A stretch of DNA of 64,000 nucleotides from an uncultured Selenomonadaceae bacterium (GTDB taxonomy: Bacteria > Bacillota > Negativicutes > Selenomonadales > Selenomonadaceae), in the NCBI GenBank assembly GCA_905234175.1, contig CAJOGX010000003.1:1-64000 (forward strand). Reading direction: 5' to 3'. The translations under genes and the position numbers were made by a program. Positions 35,553-45,482 of this stretch are shown in pieces (the stretch's first letter is position 1; each line of letters begins with the position of its first letter). The notes beneath the pieces are model-generated. The model worked only from the letters and a program-made list of their open reading frames with translations, searched no databases and was not told the DNA's origin.

Positions 35553-35598
35553 GCGGCAGAGACCAGCGCAAATTTTTCAACGCGCCAGTTTCTGCCGC
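35553..35598 (-). terminator. Long hairpin between the AT-hook ORF and glgA
   Basis: A 17-base inverted repeat (35553-35569 with 35582-35598) with one mismatch and two G-U pairs on the minus strand, and a 12-base loop. It has no strong T run, so it may be a 3-prime end stabiliser or a weak terminator ending the glgC-glgB transcript before the glgA promoter. Confidence 0.5.
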
Positions 35599-35610
35599 CA
35601 GGTTCGACAA

Positions 35611-35850
35611 TTAGTTTTCGTTGGAGCGGCGGTTAGGTTCTTCGCCGACCGCGAATTTTTTAGTTTTGCCCGCCTCGCGTTTAGCGCGCGTTAAGGCTTT
35701 CTGTTCCTCGGTGAGTTTTGGACGTCCGCGCCTGCGTTTCGGTTCCTCCGCCGCCTCTTCCAGTTCAATCGATTCAATCACGTTGCCCGCCTCAATCACT
35801 TCGACTGACGATACAAAGTTCAGCGACTCCAGAATTTCAAGCGTTGACAT
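35611..35850 (-). CDS. Small AT-hook-like basic protein
   Basis: A 79-residue reading frame whose ATG overlaps the last codons of glgB by 14 bases. The N-terminal half is acidic (ESIELEEAAEEP). The second half is basic, with RRRGRPKLT, a textbook AT-hook core (RGRP), followed by LTRAKREAGKTKK. This composition would suit a DNA-binding protein that prefers AT-rich minor groove. There is no good ribosome site, so it would depend on coupling from glgB. A longer start at 35931 is possible but less likely. I do not know a named homologue. Confidence 0.55.
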   Translation of the reverse strand: MSTLEILESLNFVSSVEVIEAGNVIESIELEEAAEEPKRRRGRPKLTEEQKALTRAKREAGKTKKFAVGEEPNRRSNEN

Positions 35851-37768
35851 TATCGCGCTTCGGCTTGAGGTAAATCGTAGCGAGCGGCGGAACTCTGATT
35901 TCAATGGACTGCCCGCGATTGTGCCAGGCAACGTCCTGCGTCATGAGGTCGCCTTCGTTTTTGACGCCGCTGCCGCCAAATTCTTCGAGGTCGGAATTGA
36001 AAACTTCGACGTAAGCGCCCTTATCCGGCACGCCGATTCTGTAGCCGACGCGCACTTCCGGCGTGAAGTTGCACACGGCGATAATGTAATCTTTGGGGTC
36101 CTTCGCCTTGCGGATAAAGGAAACGACGCTGTTATCGTTGTCGTTCGGGTCAATCCACTGGAAGCCGTTCCAATCGAAGTCAATCTGCCAGAAAGCGGGA
36201 TTGTCGCAGTAGAATTTATTGAGCGCCTGCGAATATTTCTGCATCTGCGCATGCTTTTCGTACTGCTCGACGAGGTGCCAGTCAAGGCTGTCGTTTTCGT
36301 TCCACTCGATAAACTGTCCATATTCGCCGCCCATGAACAGGAGTTTCTTGCCAGGGTGCGCCATCCAGTAGCCGAAGAAGCCGCGCAGTCCCGCAAATTT
36401 CTGCCAGTAATCGCCAGGCATTTTCTCAATCAGCGAGCATTTCCCGTGAACAACTTCGTCGTGAGAAAGCGGCAGGATAAAGTTTTCGCTGAAGGCGTAC
36501 ATAAACGAGAAAGTAACTTTGTCGTGGTTCCACTTGCGGTAAATCGGGTCGAGGCTGACGTATTTGAGCATGTCATTCATCCAGCCCATGTTCCACTTGT
36601 AATTGAAGCCGAGTCCGCCGAGGTAGACCGGCTTGGAAATCAGCGGCCAGTCGGTAGATTCTTCCGCCATCATCAGCGCGTTGGGGTTGTACTTGAACAC
36701 GGTTTCGTTGAGCTTTTTAATGAAGTCAATCGCCTCAAGGTTGCCGGTGTCGCCGTACTTATTGGGCGTCCATTCGCCTTCCTCGCGCCCGAAATTCAGG
36801 TAGAGCATATTTGCCACGCCGTCAATTCTCAGACCGTCAATGTGATATTCCTCGAACCAGAAAAGCGCGTTGGAAATAAGGAAGCTGTGCACTTCGGTTC
36901 TGCCGTAGTCGAAATTAATCGTGCCCCAGCCTTTGTTATTGGCGAGCTGCGGGTTGTCGGATTCGTAAAGATTCGTGCCGTCAAATTCGCGCAGACCTTC
37001 ATTGTTTTTGCAGAAGTGGCCAGGCACCCAGTCCATGATAACGCCGATACCGTTTTTGTGCGCGGTCTCAACGAAGTAGCGGAAGTCGTCGGGTTCGCCG
37101 TAGCGGCTGGTAACCGCATAATAGCCGGTCGTCTGGTAGCCCCACGAGCCGTCGAACGGGTGTTCAGTCAGCGGCATGAACTCGATATGCGTGTAGTTCA
37201 TTTTCTTGACGTAGGGAACGAGCCTCTCCGCCAGTTCGCGGTAGCTGAGATAAACGTCGTCAACGTCGCTGTTGCCCTGTCCCTTGCGCTGCCAGGAGCC
37301 GGCGTGCGCCTCGTAAATAACCATCGGGCGGCTGTAGGAAGACTCTTTGGACTTCGCCTCCATGTATTCGCCGTCGCCCCACTGGTACTTCGTCATGTCG
37401 TAAAGGCGCGAAGCTGTGTGCGGTTTCTTTTCCGCGTAGAAGCCGTAGGGGTCAGCTTTGAGAATGTGCGGACCGCCCCACTGCGGTTCGATAGCGTATT
37501 TGTAGGTATCGCCAGGCTTGAGCCCTTCGATAAAAGTTTCCCACGTTTCGCCGTCGCCGAGACGAATCATTTTGTGAACGCGCGTATCCCAGTTGTTGAA
37601 GTCGCCGACGACGCTCACGGATTTAGCGTTTTTCGCCCAGACTGCAAAGCGCACGCCCTTTTTGCCGTCACGCTCCACAAAGTGCGCGCCGAGCATTTCG
37701 TACGCGCGGAAATTGGTGCCCTGGTGGAATAAATAGAGATCATACTCGCTGAGTTCTGAAGTTTTCAC
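35837..37768 (-). CDS. glgB: 1,4-alpha-glucan branching enzyme
   Basis: Makes the alpha-1,6 branches of glycogen (GH13). The 643-residue product has a CBM48 domain (about 15-110, VRFAVWAKNAKSVSVVGDFN). The catalytic barrel has the GLRIDGVANML nucleophile Asp, the MAEESTDW acid Glu, and LPLSHDEVVHGK with the third Asp. An all-beta C-terminal domain ends it. The start is GTG behind GGAGGCG. It follows glgP by 24 bases. Confidence 0.95.
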   Translation of the reverse strand: MKTSELSEYDLYLFHQGTNFRAYEMLGAHFVERDGKKGVRFAVWAKNAKSVSVVGDFNNWDTRVHKMIRLGDGETWETFIEGLKPGDTYKYAIEPQWGGPHILKADPYGFYAEKKPHTASRLYDMTKYQWGDGEYMEAKSKESSYSRPMVIYEAHAGSWQRKGQGNSDVDDVYLSYRELAERLVPYVKKMNYTHIEFMPLTEHPFDGSWGYQTTGYYAVTSRYGEPDDFRYFVETAHKNGIGVIMDWVPGHFCKNNEGLREFDGTNLYESDNPQLANNKGWGTINFDYGRTEVHSFLISNALFWFEEYHIDGLRIDGVANMLYLNFGREEGEWTPNKYGDTGNLEAIDFIKKLNETVFKYNPNALMMAEESTDWPLISKPVYLGGLGFNYKWNMGWMNDMLKYVSLDPIYRKWNHDKVTFSFMYAFSENFILPLSHDEVVHGKCSLIEKMPGDYWQKFAGLRGFFGYWMAHPGKKLLFMGGEYGQFIEWNENDSLDWHLVEQYEKHAQMQKYSQALNKFYCDNPAFWQIDFDWNGFQWIDPNDNDNSVVSFIRKAKDPKDYIIAVCNFTPEVRVGYRIGVPDKGAYVEVFNSDLEEFGGSGVKNEGDLMTQDVAWHNRGQSIEIRVPPLATIYLKPKRDNVNA

Positions 37769-37792
37769 AGAGTCACGCCTCCTTAGATTTGT

Positions 37793-40255
37793 TTACTGAA
37801 TTTTACAAGGGACAATGCCCCAAATTTCGTCCGCGTATTCGTCAATCGTGCGGTCGGACGAGAAACGCGCGGAGTTCGCAATGTTAATCGCGGCAGATTT
37901 GAGCCAGCCGTAATGGTCGCTGTAGCGCGCGTAAATTTCCTCGTGCGCGTCGATATACGCGTTGAAATCCTTGAGAATGAAAAATTCGTCGCCGCCCTGA
38001 ATAAGATAATCGCGCAGGGACTGGAAATTCCCGTAAGTGCCGTCGGTCAGCTTATTCACGACGAGCTTGACATTTTCGTTGCTGTTGTATTCCTGCCACG
38101 CGTTGTATTCGCCGGTTTCGTAGAAACGCAAAACTTCGCCAGCCTTCAAGCCGAAAATTACAATGTTATCGTCGCCGACAGCCTCGCGAATTTCAACGTT
38201 AGCGCCGTCGAGCGTTCCGAGCGTAATCGCGCCGTTCATCATGAATTTCATATTACCTGTGCCGCTGGCTTCCTTGGACGCGGTAGAAATCTGCTCAGAA
38301 ACGTCCGCCGCAGGGTAGACAATTTCGCCAATCGAGACGCCGAAGTTTTCGATAAAGACAACCTTCAGCCTGCCGTTAATCGATTCGTCATTGTTAATTT
38401 TCGCCGCAACGGCAAGAATCAGCCGAATCGTTTCCTTCGCGATAAAGTAGCCAGGCGCCGCCTTCCCGCCGAAGAAATAAGTTGTCGCGGGCGGCTTGTA
38501 GCTGGGGTCGGTTTTGAGCTTTTCGTATTGCCACATGATGTGCAGAATGTTCATGAGCTGGCGCTTGTAGGAATGAATGCGCTTAACCTGAATGTCGAAA
38601 ATCGTGTCGGGGTCAACTTCAATGTTGTTGTGCTTCTTGACGTACTCGGCGAGCGCAACTTTACGCAGGTGCTTAATTTCGTGGAGCGCGTCAAGAACTT
38701 TTCTTTCGTCCACGGCTTCATTGAAGAGGTCGAGCTGTTCGGGGTGACGGTGCCAGATACGACTGCCGATAGTCGCGTCGATAAGGTCAGCGAGTTCGGG
38801 ATTGGCTCCCATGAGCCAGCGGCGGTGCGTGATACCGTTGGTTTTGTTGTTGAACATGCGCGGCCAGTATTCGTAGAAATCGTGGAGCGTGGTGGACTTG
38901 AGAATTTCCGAATGAATCCGCGCGACGCCGTTGACTGAGTGACTGCCGACGATAGCCAGGCGCGCCATATGAACTTCGCCGTTTTCGATAATGGACATTG
39001 CGCGAAGTTTCTCGACGTTGTTTGGGTAGCGCGCACGGACGTATTCAACGTGGCGGCGGTTAATTTCGTCGATAATCATGTAAATGCGCGGCAGGAGAGT
39101 TTTGAACATGTCAACCGGCCAGCGCTCCAAAGCCTCCGGCATAATCGTATGGTTCGTGTAGCCGAGCGTGTTGCGCGTGATAACCCACGCCTCGTTCCAT
39201 TCGAGTTCGTATTCGTCGACGAAAAGGCGCATGAGCTCAGCGACGCAAAGCGCGGGGTGCGTGTCATTGATGTGGATAGCGACTTTCTTATCGAACTCGC
39301 GAATGTTGAAGCCGGTGCGGACGAAGTGGCGGACGATACTTTGAACGCCGGCGGAAACGAGGAAGTATTCCTGAATCAGCCGCATGCGCTTGCCTTCGTT
39401 TGAACTGTCGTCGGGGTAGAGGTACTGCGTGATAGACTCGACGAAGTTGCGGTAATCGTTTTTCGCCTTCAGCTGTTCGTGCGTCAACATACCGTAATCG
39501 GAAAAGTCGCGATTGACTTCGGCGTTCCAGAGGCGTAGAGTGTTGACGGTTTTGTTATGGTAGCCGACAATCGGCACGTCGTAGGGAACCGCCATGACAA
39601 CCATAGCGTTTTCGTGCACGAGTTTCAAACTGCCGTCGGGCCGCTGCTGCATGTAAGCGTTGCCGTTGAACTTGACGTTAATCGCCTTGTCGGGCTTGCG
39701 GTATTCCCACGCGAAACCGTCGCGGAGCCAGTTGTCAGGAATTTCAACCTGCTGACCGCGAATAATTTTCTGCTCGAAAAGCCCGTACTGGTAGCGGATA
39801 CTGCAGCCGTGCCCAGGCAGACGGTGCGCCGCCATGGAGTCGATAAAGCACGCCGCAAGCCGACCGAGACCGCCGTTGCCGAGCCCCGCGTCCGGCTCTT
39901 CCTCTATCGCGTCGTCAAGATTCAAATTCAAATCTTCCATGACTTCGCGGACTGCTTCGTCAATGCCGAGGTTGATTAAGTTGGATTTTAAAAGCCGCCC
40001 CATCAAAAACTCAATCGAAAAATAGTAAACCTGCTTAACCTGGCGGTCCATGTACGCCTTGTTAGTTCTAATCCAGTTTTCGGAAATGATTTGCTTTGCC
40101 ACGGCGGCGACGGTCTTGTAAATGTCGCTCATTGGCAGTTCGGAGATGTCGCGTCCAAACATGATATGCGCGGAACTGATAAACCGGTTTTTAAGATTTT
40201 CCTTGAGTTTCTCATATTCCTTGCTGACTGCGGCCTTTGCGATTTCTTTTGCCAA
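37793..40255 (-). CDS. glgP: Glycogen/starch/alpha-glucan phosphorylase
   Basis: Releases glucose-1-phosphate from glycogen ends (GT35). The 820-residue product has the pyridoxal-phosphate lysine at about K670 in EASGTGNMKF, GNGGLGRLAACF near the N-terminus, and HINDTHPAL. The TTG at 40255 (MAKEIAKAAV) has AAGGAGGG 8 bases upstream; the open frame extends 51 codons further without a ribosome site. Length fits the family. A 208-base gap separates it from glgD. Confidence 0.95.
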   Translation of the reverse strand: MAKEIAKAAVSKEYEKLKENLKNRFISSAHIMFGRDISELPMSDIYKTVAAVAKQIISENWIRTNKAYMDRQVKQVYYFSIEFLMGRLLKSNLINLGIDEAVREVMEDLNLNLDDAIEEEPDAGLGNGGLGRLAACFIDSMAAHRLPGHGCSIRYQYGLFEQKIIRGQQVEIPDNWLRDGFAWEYRKPDKAINVKFNGNAYMQQRPDGSLKLVHENAMVVMAVPYDVPIVGYHNKTVNTLRLWNAEVNRDFSDYGMLTHEQLKAKNDYRNFVESITQYLYPDDSSNEGKRMRLIQEYFLVSAGVQSIVRHFVRTGFNIREFDKKVAIHINDTHPALCVAELMRLFVDEYELEWNEAWVITRNTLGYTNHTIMPEALERWPVDMFKTLLPRIYMIIDEINRRHVEYVRARYPNNVEKLRAMSIIENGEVHMARLAIVGSHSVNGVARIHSEILKSTTLHDFYEYWPRMFNNKTNGITHRRWLMGANPELADLIDATIGSRIWHRHPEQLDLFNEAVDERKVLDALHEIKHLRKVALAEYVKKHNNIEVDPDTIFDIQVKRIHSYKRQLMNILHIMWQYEKLKTDPSYKPPATTYFFGGKAAPGYFIAKETIRLILAVAAKINNDESINGRLKVVFIENFGVSIGEIVYPAADVSEQISTASKEASGTGNMKFMMNGAITLGTLDGANVEIREAVGDDNIVIFGLKAGEVLRFYETGEYNAWQEYNSNENVKLVVNKLTDGTYGNFQSLRDYLIQGGDEFFILKDFNAYIDAHEEIYARYSDHYGWLKSAAINIANSARFSSDRTIDEYADEIWGIVPCKIQ

Positions 40256-40463
40256 GCAAGAACCCTCCTTTAAAAATATAATCTGTCGCCGCATACCTGA
40301 GGTAGAGAACGATGCGAGCGAATTATCCAAAATCACAGAAACGGCGAATTTCCACAGCCGAGCCAAATATTTCTCGCCGGTAAAAATCCGCCGCTCTGTT
40401 TTTATCACTGCTTATTCAATTTGTAACGCGAGCTGTGTCGCTTTTGCCGAAATTCGTGCTGAT
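40256..40463. other. 208-base gap between glgD and glgP
   Basis: I find no gene, clear terminator or convincing promoter here. Several AT-rich segments on the minus strand (for example TTACAA and TAAAAA 16 bases apart) are weak promoter candidates. The glgP ribosome site is at its left end. Confidence 0.4.
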
Positions 40464-41573
40464 TTAAATTCTTGCGTTCTTAGTAATAATGTACGGGAAC
40501 GTCTCGACGCCTTTCACCCAGCGATTCTTCGTAATTATAACGTTTTTGTCGCAGATGATATTTTCGACGCGGGCGCCTTCCTCAACGTCGCAGCGCTGCA
40601 TAAGAATGGAATCTTTAACGACAGCGCCCTTGCCGACTTTGACGCCACGGAAGAGAATGCTGTTTTCGACTCTGCCGCGAATGATACAGCCGTTGGCGAC
40701 GAGCGAATTTTTAACTTCGGCGGTGTCTTTGTACTGAACGGGAACTTCGTCTTTGACCTTCGTGAAAATCGGGCGGTCGTGGTTCATGAACAGTTCGCCC
40801 CAGACTTCGGGATTAAGGCAGTCGCGGTTGGCTTTGTAATAAGCGGCGGTGGAGTTAATGCGGGCGACGTAGCCTTTGTGTTCGTAGGCGGAAATTTTCT
40901 GTTCCCTGGCGTGGCGCATGATACCGTCGATAAGGAAATCCTGGCCGCCGCGCTCGTAGGTCGAACGAACGATATAAGCGAAAGTCGGAACCGGCATGAG
41001 GTACGCGCTGAGCACGACTTTGGAGCCTTTCGGCGCGCCGTTCGATTCACAAATGTCAGTAACGTTGCAGGCGTCGTCAGTCTGAATGGAAATCGTGTGA
41101 CCTTCCTTGTCTTCGTCGACGGTCTTGTAAATCATGGTAATATCGGTGCCGCTCTTTTTGTGGAACGCGAGCACGTCGGCGAAATCGATATTGTAAACGT
41201 AGCTGGCGTTGACGAAAAGGACGTAGCGTTTGTCGCTGAGTTCAGCGAAATCGAGGTTTGCATAAATATCTTTAAGGTCGCCTTTGCGCGCGTCAGTGCC
41301 AGGCAGCGCGGCGGGCAGGTACGTCAGGCCGTCGCGGCGGCGTGCCAAATCCCAGTCCTTGCCGGAACGAATGTGATCCAAAATCGCGCGGGAATAATCC
41401 GGCAGCATGAGTCCGACCGTGTTGATTCCCGAATTAATCATATTTGAAAGAGAGAAGTCGACGACGCGATAACGTCCCGCGAAGGGCAGCGCCTCTACCG
41501 CGCGGGTCGCCGCGAGCTCTCTGAGCAATTCATTACTTTCCTGAAGATTTACAATCCCCACTACTGTTTTCAA
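40464..41573 (-). CDS. glgD: ADP-glucose pyrophosphorylase regulatory subunit
   Basis: A 369-residue paralogue of GlgC that pairs with it in Firmicutes. The nucleotide-binding loop is broken: where GlgC has LAGGQGSRL, this protein has IVNLQESNELL, so it is unlikely to be catalytic alone. The rest keeps the fold (RVVDFSLSNMINSGI) and the C-terminal left-handed beta helix. The TTG start follows AGGAGG with 9-base spacing. It follows glgC by 73 bases. Confidence 0.93.
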   Translation of the reverse strand: MKTVVGIVNLQESNELLRELAATRAVEALPFAGRYRVVDFSLSNMINSGINTVGLMLPDYSRAILDHIRSGKDWDLARRRDGLTYLPAALPGTDARKGDLKDIYANLDFAELSDKRYVLFVNASYVYNIDFADVLAFHKKSGTDITMIYKTVDEDKEGHTISIQTDDACNVTDICESNGAPKGSKVVLSAYLMPVPTFAYIVRSTYERGGQDFLIDGIMRHAREQKISAYEHKGYVARINSTAAYYKANRDCLNPEVWGELFMNHDRPIFTKVKDEVPVQYKDTAEVKNSLVANGCIIRGRVENSILFRGVKVGKGAVVKDSILMQRCDVEEGARVENIICDKNVIITKNRWVKGVETFPYIITKNARI

Positions 41574-41646
41574 TGCAGAGCACCTCCTATGTTAAGTGGC
41601 TTGCGAATTTTTTTCAGTTAAAATTTTTGCGGTAAACGCGGTTCAA

Positions 41647-42777
41647 TCAGCCGACGACTTCGCCTTCAGCGATAACGGAAATTTCGCCTTCCTTGCCTTC
41701 GACTTTCGCGCCAGGCTTAATTGTAACGTCCTGCGCGAGGATAGCGTAATTGACAACCGCGCCGTCTTCGATTTTCGCGCCAGGGAAAATGACGGAATTG
41801 GTGACCTTAGCGCCCTTGCCGACGCTTGCGCCCGGGAAAATCACGGAATGTTCGACTTCGCCGAGAATCTTAGCGCCTTCGCTAATCATTGCGCGCTTAA
41901 CCGAGCCTTCGGGGCCGATATAGTGCGGCGGCATGGACGGGTTGGAGGAATAAATTTTCCAGTCGCCGTTGAGTTCAAAGGGCGGCGTATCCTGCAGCAA
42001 ATCCATATTCGCGAGCCAGAGGCTTTCAATCGTGCCGACATCTTTCCAGTAGCCGTCGAACGCGTAAGAGAACATGCGCGCGCCGTCGTTGAGCATTTTC
42101 GGAATCAGGTCGTTGCCGAAGTCGTGGCTGGAACTTTCGTTTACGCCGTCTTCTTCCAAATATTTCTTGAGGAATTTCGCCGTGAAAATGTAAATGCCCA
42201 TGGAGGCGAGGTTGGATTTAGGTTCTTTCGGTTTTTCCTGGAATTCGGTAATGCGTCCGGTTGCCTTATCAGTCGCCATGATACCGAAGCGCGGCGCCTC
42301 TTCCCACGGAACTTCAAAAACGCCAATCGTCGCGTCCGCATTGTTCGCCTTGTGCGCGTCGAGCATCCACGCATAATTCATCGTGTAAATGTGGTCGCCG
42401 GAAAGAATGATAATGTATTCGGGGTCGACGAGGTCAATGAAATTCAGATTCTGATAAACGGCGTCAGCCGTACCGCGATACCAGTCAGCGGATTTTTCGC
42501 GTGCGTAGGGCGGAAGAATGAAAAGGCCGCCGCCAGCGCGATCCAAATCCCACGGCGCGCCGTTGCCGAGATAGGACGTGAGTTCGAGCGGTTTATACTG
42601 CGTGCAAATCGCAACCGTCGTTATGCCGGAATTGGTGCAGTTAGAAATTGGAAAGTCGATAATACGATACTTGCCGCCGAAAGGCACTGCCGGTTTCGCG
42701 ACGGTTTTCGTGAGAGCTTTCAGGCGAGAGCCTTGACCGCCCGCGAGAATAATTCCCAGAAACTCTGTTTTCCTCAT
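41647..42777 (-). CDS. glgC: Glucose-1-phosphate adenylyltransferase
   Basis: Makes ADP-glucose from ATP and glucose-1-phosphate, the committed step of glycogen synthesis. The 376-residue product has LAGGQGSRL at residues 11-19, [21 protein letters not shown] and the EFQEKP loop. It ends with a hexapeptide beta helix. The ATG follows AAGGGGGG. It is the first gene of the glg cluster. A TATAAT is visible about 70 bases upstream, but no clear -35. Confidence 0.95.
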   Translation of the reverse strand: MRKTEFLGIILAGGQGSRLKALTKTVAKPAVPFGGKYRIIDFPISNCTNSGITTVAICTQYKPLELTSYLGNGAPWDLDRAGGGLFILPPYAREKSADWYRGTADAVYQNLNFIDLVDPEYIIILSGDHIYTMNYAWMLDAHKANNADATIGVFEVPWEEAPRFGIMATDKATGRITEFQEKPKEPKSNLASMGIYIFTAKFLKKYLEEDGVNESSSHDFGNDLIPKMLNDGARMFSYAFDGYWKDVGTIESLWLANMDLLQDTPPFELNGDWKIYSSNPSMPPHYIGPEGSVKRAMISEGAKILGEVEHSVIFPGASVGKGAKVTNSVIFPGAKIEDGAVVNYAILAQDVTIKPGAKVEGKEGEISVIAEGEVVG

Positions 42778-42951
42778 GTGAAGGAACCCCCCTTAACGAT
42801 AGATACAAACTTCGACAGAAATACTACAAACCTTAGAATCGCCGATTATAACTTTATCTTCAAAACAATTTCTACGTGCCTGCCAAAAATCCTGCCGAAA
42901 ATTTCAGAAAAAGATTTATTAATTTTTAATGAAAACCGCGCGCCTCAAAAT

Positions 42952-42984
42952 AAAAAAAAGCCGCCGCAGATTTTTCCGCAACGG
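42952..42984 (-). terminator. Terminator of the eight-gene operon
   Basis: On the minus strand a 7-base stem (42984-42978 with 42967-42961, two G-U pairs) is followed by C and eight T (42959-42952), right after the MutS-like gene stop. Confidence 0.8.
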
Positions 42985-42990
42985 TTTTTT

Positions 42991-44772
42991 TTAATCGCTG
43001 ATAATCCCCGCCATTCTGAGCAGAAATTTCGCGTTGGTAGTAGTGCAGCGCCCTTCGCGGAGCTTGAAATCGAACTTAATCTGTCCGTCCTCGTAATATT
43101 CCTGGAAATGCGCGTTGGAAATTTCGACGCCGTTCACCGCAGTCATGTTGCACAAATCGAAATCGTGCGTCGTGACGAGCGTAATATTTCGCGCGTTCGT
43201 CAGCCGCTTAATCGCCTCGCGCGCGCCGTAAATCCTGTCGCCCTCGTTCGTGCCCTTGAAAATTTCGTCGATACAAATCAGCATCGGCAAATTTTCCTCG
43301 CTGTATTCAATCATGCTCTTAATCCGCAAAAGTTCCGCGTAGAAAGTCGACAGACCCTGACTTATGTCATCGTTGACGCGAATCGAAGTGAAAATCGCCA
43401 GCCGACTGACGGAAAATTCCTCCGCGCAAACCGGCGCGCCCGCGTACGCCAAAAGCACAGCGCTCGCCAAAGTTCTAATCCAGGTCGTCTTGCCGGACAT
43501 ATTCGCGCCCGTGATAATCGTCGTGCCCGCGCGAAGGTCAACGCTGTTGGCAACGGCTTTCTTATCAGCAATCAAAAGGCTGGTCAAATTTTTTGCGTAA
43601 ATCCTCGGCTTCGGCTCGTCTAAAAGCGTCGGGAAACAGTACGTCGTTCGCGTCTGCCCAATCGACGCCAGCGAAATCAGAACTTCCACTTCCGACCACG
43701 CTTCAATCCACTTTCGCAGGTGCCGCGACGCCGTGATTCGCCAGCTAAGAAACGCCGCCGCGCAGAAAAAGTCCAGCAGGAACAGCGCGTTCCCTAAAAT
43801 GTAAACCACAGGATTTTTGCGCGCGTTCACGACCGAAACTATCAGCGCCAGCATTTTCAGTTTTTGCGCCGCCGAAACTTCATGCGTCAGCGCGTCCCGC
43901 ACTTCCCGCAGGCTCGACGAACTGAAATCCGTCGTTTCCAGCCGCTCGAAAATTCCCTGATAAAGCCGCAGCTCCTTCGACAGCATTTTCAGCGGTTTAA
44001 GAAGTTCCGAAGTCCGCCGCATAAACGCGAACGCGACCAGCAGCGAGAACAGCGGCACGAGCGGCAGCAGCATTGGGTCCAAAATTGCGCGCCACGTCAG
44101 AAAAAGCTGAATCAGAAAAAGCGGCAGCGGCAGGAACCGCAGGTACAAAATTTTTTCCGTGTGCGGCTGAACTTCCTCGACCGCGTGAATCAGCTCCGTC
44201 GTGTCGTGGTTGTTCGGCATGAGCCGCGCGAACGCCTCCAGGTCAAGCGATAGCCGCGGCCGCTGTAAAAGTTCCGCGACGCCGTGCTGTCTCCTTCGTA
44301 CCGCGAAAAAATCTTCCGGCGGCATGGGCGAAAGTGCCCGCGCTAATCTGTCCCGCCCGCGCTTCGTCCGCGCCGCGCATATGTATTGGAAAATCGAGCC
44401 CGCTCCAAAAATGTACAGGTCAACGTCCTGCGGCGTGTCGCTCTTCAGGTACGCGCTGCCGTCGTTTGAGCGCTTGCGCCACGTCCCGCGCGCCCGCACT
44501 ATGTACGAGTTCAAAACGTTCAGCCGCGAAGTTAAAAATTTCTGCCGCTGCTTAACTTCGTCGTGGTAGCTCACCAGCCGCAGAAATATCAGCAGCAAAA
44601 CCACCGCGCCCCAATATCCATGGCTGTAGTAATCGTAGCCAATCGCAAAGCTCGCGCACATCGCCAGAAAAACGCCGGTGCGCGCCCAGCTGACTTTTTT
44701 TTCGCGCCGGTAAAGACCTTTCTGCTCCGTCAAATCAATTTCGCGCTCGTTGTCGTAAAAAGCCCTGTTCAA
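42991..44772 (-). CDS. Membrane-anchored MutS-like ATPase
   Basis: A 593-residue protein with a MutS domain V ATPase at the C-terminus: Walker A TGANMSGKTT near residue 425, IDEIFKGTNEGDR, and THDFDLC. The N-terminus is unlike mismatch repair MutS. It has two hydrophobic helices (about 30-70), and more in the middle (LPLPLFLIQLFLTW and nearby). There is no mismatch-binding domain. Similar membrane MutS-related proteins are known but without clear function. The TTG start has GGAGG upstream and overlaps the reductase stop by 4 bases. It is the last gene of the operon. Confidence 0.8.
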   Translation of the reverse strand: MNRAFYDNEREIDLTEQKGLYRREKKVSWARTGVFLAMCASFAIGYDYYSHGYWGAVVLLLIFLRLVSYHDEVKQRQKFLTSRLNVLNSYIVRARGTWRKRSNDGSAYLKSDTPQDVDLYIFGAGSIFQYICAARTKRGRDRLARALSPMPPEDFFAVRRRQHGVAELLQRPRLSLDLEAFARLMPNNHDTTELIHAVEEVQPHTEKILYLRFLPLPLFLIQLFLTWRAILDPMLLPLVPLFSLLVAFAFMRRTSELLKPLKMLSKELRLYQGIFERLETTDFSSSSLREVRDALTHEVSAAQKLKMLALIVSVVNARKNPVVYILGNALFLLDFFCAAAFLSWRITASRHLRKWIEAWSEVEVLISLASIGQTRTTYCFPTLLDEPKPRIYAKNLTSLLIADKKAVANSVDLRAGTTIITGANMSGKTTWIRTLASAVLLAYAGAPVCAEEFSVSRLAIFTSIRVNDDISQGLSTFYAELLRIKSMIEYSEENLPMLICIDEIFKGTNEGDRIYGAREAIKRLTNARNITLVTTHDFDLCNMTAVNGVEISNAHFQEYYEDGQIKFDFKLREGRCTTTNAKFLLRMAGIISD

Positions 44773-45482
44773 GAAAAACCTCCGTCCACTACAAAATTCG
44801 CGCCGGTTATAAATTTCGCGCGGTCGCTCAGCAGAAAAAGAATCACGCCCGCCGCGTCCTCAACTTCCCCGCGCGGTATCCCCGAAATTTCCGCGTCAAC
44901 ATTCTGCGTCATGCGCGTGCCGGAAATAAATCCGAGCGTGACGCTGTTCAGACGAATATTTTTTTCAGCGAGTTCGAGCGCCGCCGTGCGAATGTACGTT
45001 TCCGCCGCAGATTTCGTCGCCGCGTAGCTCGCCAGACTTTTCTGAGCCCTGTGCGCGCTGACTGAAGATATCAGCACCTGCGCGAAACTTTCAGCGCGAA
45101 ACTTTTTCCTGCAGAAAATTTTTATGAGATTTGCAACGGCGAAAAAGTTCACGTTCATCAGCTTCGACGCCGCGTCCGCGTCCCAGACGTTCACCGGCAA
45201 AATCGCAGCCGCGCCCGCCGAGTGTACCGCGCCGTCAAATTTCCCGTGCTCCGACACAAATTCCGCCAAAACTTTTTCTGCCGCGTCGAACTGCGTCACG
45301 TCCAAAATTCGCGGCTGCCACGCCTGCCCAAATTTTTCAAGTTCGTCATCTGGGAAGTGCCGCGCCACGCCCAAAACTTTCGCGCCAGCCTCAAGCAGTT
45401 CCCGCGCGACTTCCCTGCCAATTCCGCTCGACGCGCCGGTTACTAAAAAATTCTGCCCGCTGAAATTAAACGTGACGTTCAT
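44769..45482 (-). CDS. SDR-family oxidoreductase, FabG-like
   Basis: A 237-residue short-chain dehydrogenase. NAD(P) site TGASSGIGREV at 15-25; the catalytic triad is S140, Y153 and K157 (YAATK). HSAGAAA is the NAG-like motif. Its position right behind an acyl carrier protein (overlap of 4 bases) points to a ketoacyl-ACP reductase role. It may reduce the beta-keto acyl group made by the KAS III homologue. It overlaps the MutS-like start by 4 bases. Confidence 0.85.
   Translation of the reverse strand: MNVTFNFSGQNFLVTGASSGIGREVARELLEAGAKVLGVARHFPDDELEKFGQAWQPRILDVTQFDAAEKVLAEFVSEHGKFDGAVHSAGAAAILPVNVWDADAASKLMNVNFFAVANLIKIFCRKKFRAESFAQVLISSVSAHRAQKSLASYAATKSAAETYIRTAALELAEKNIRLNSVTLGFISGTRMTQNVDAEISGIPRGEVEDAAGVILFLLSDRAKFITGANFVVDGGFS

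Noticed and set aside
35621-37732. 703-codon open frame antisense to glgB
   Set aside because: It mirrors the glgB codon pattern, has no ribosome site and no family features. Long antisense frames arise often in this codon usage.
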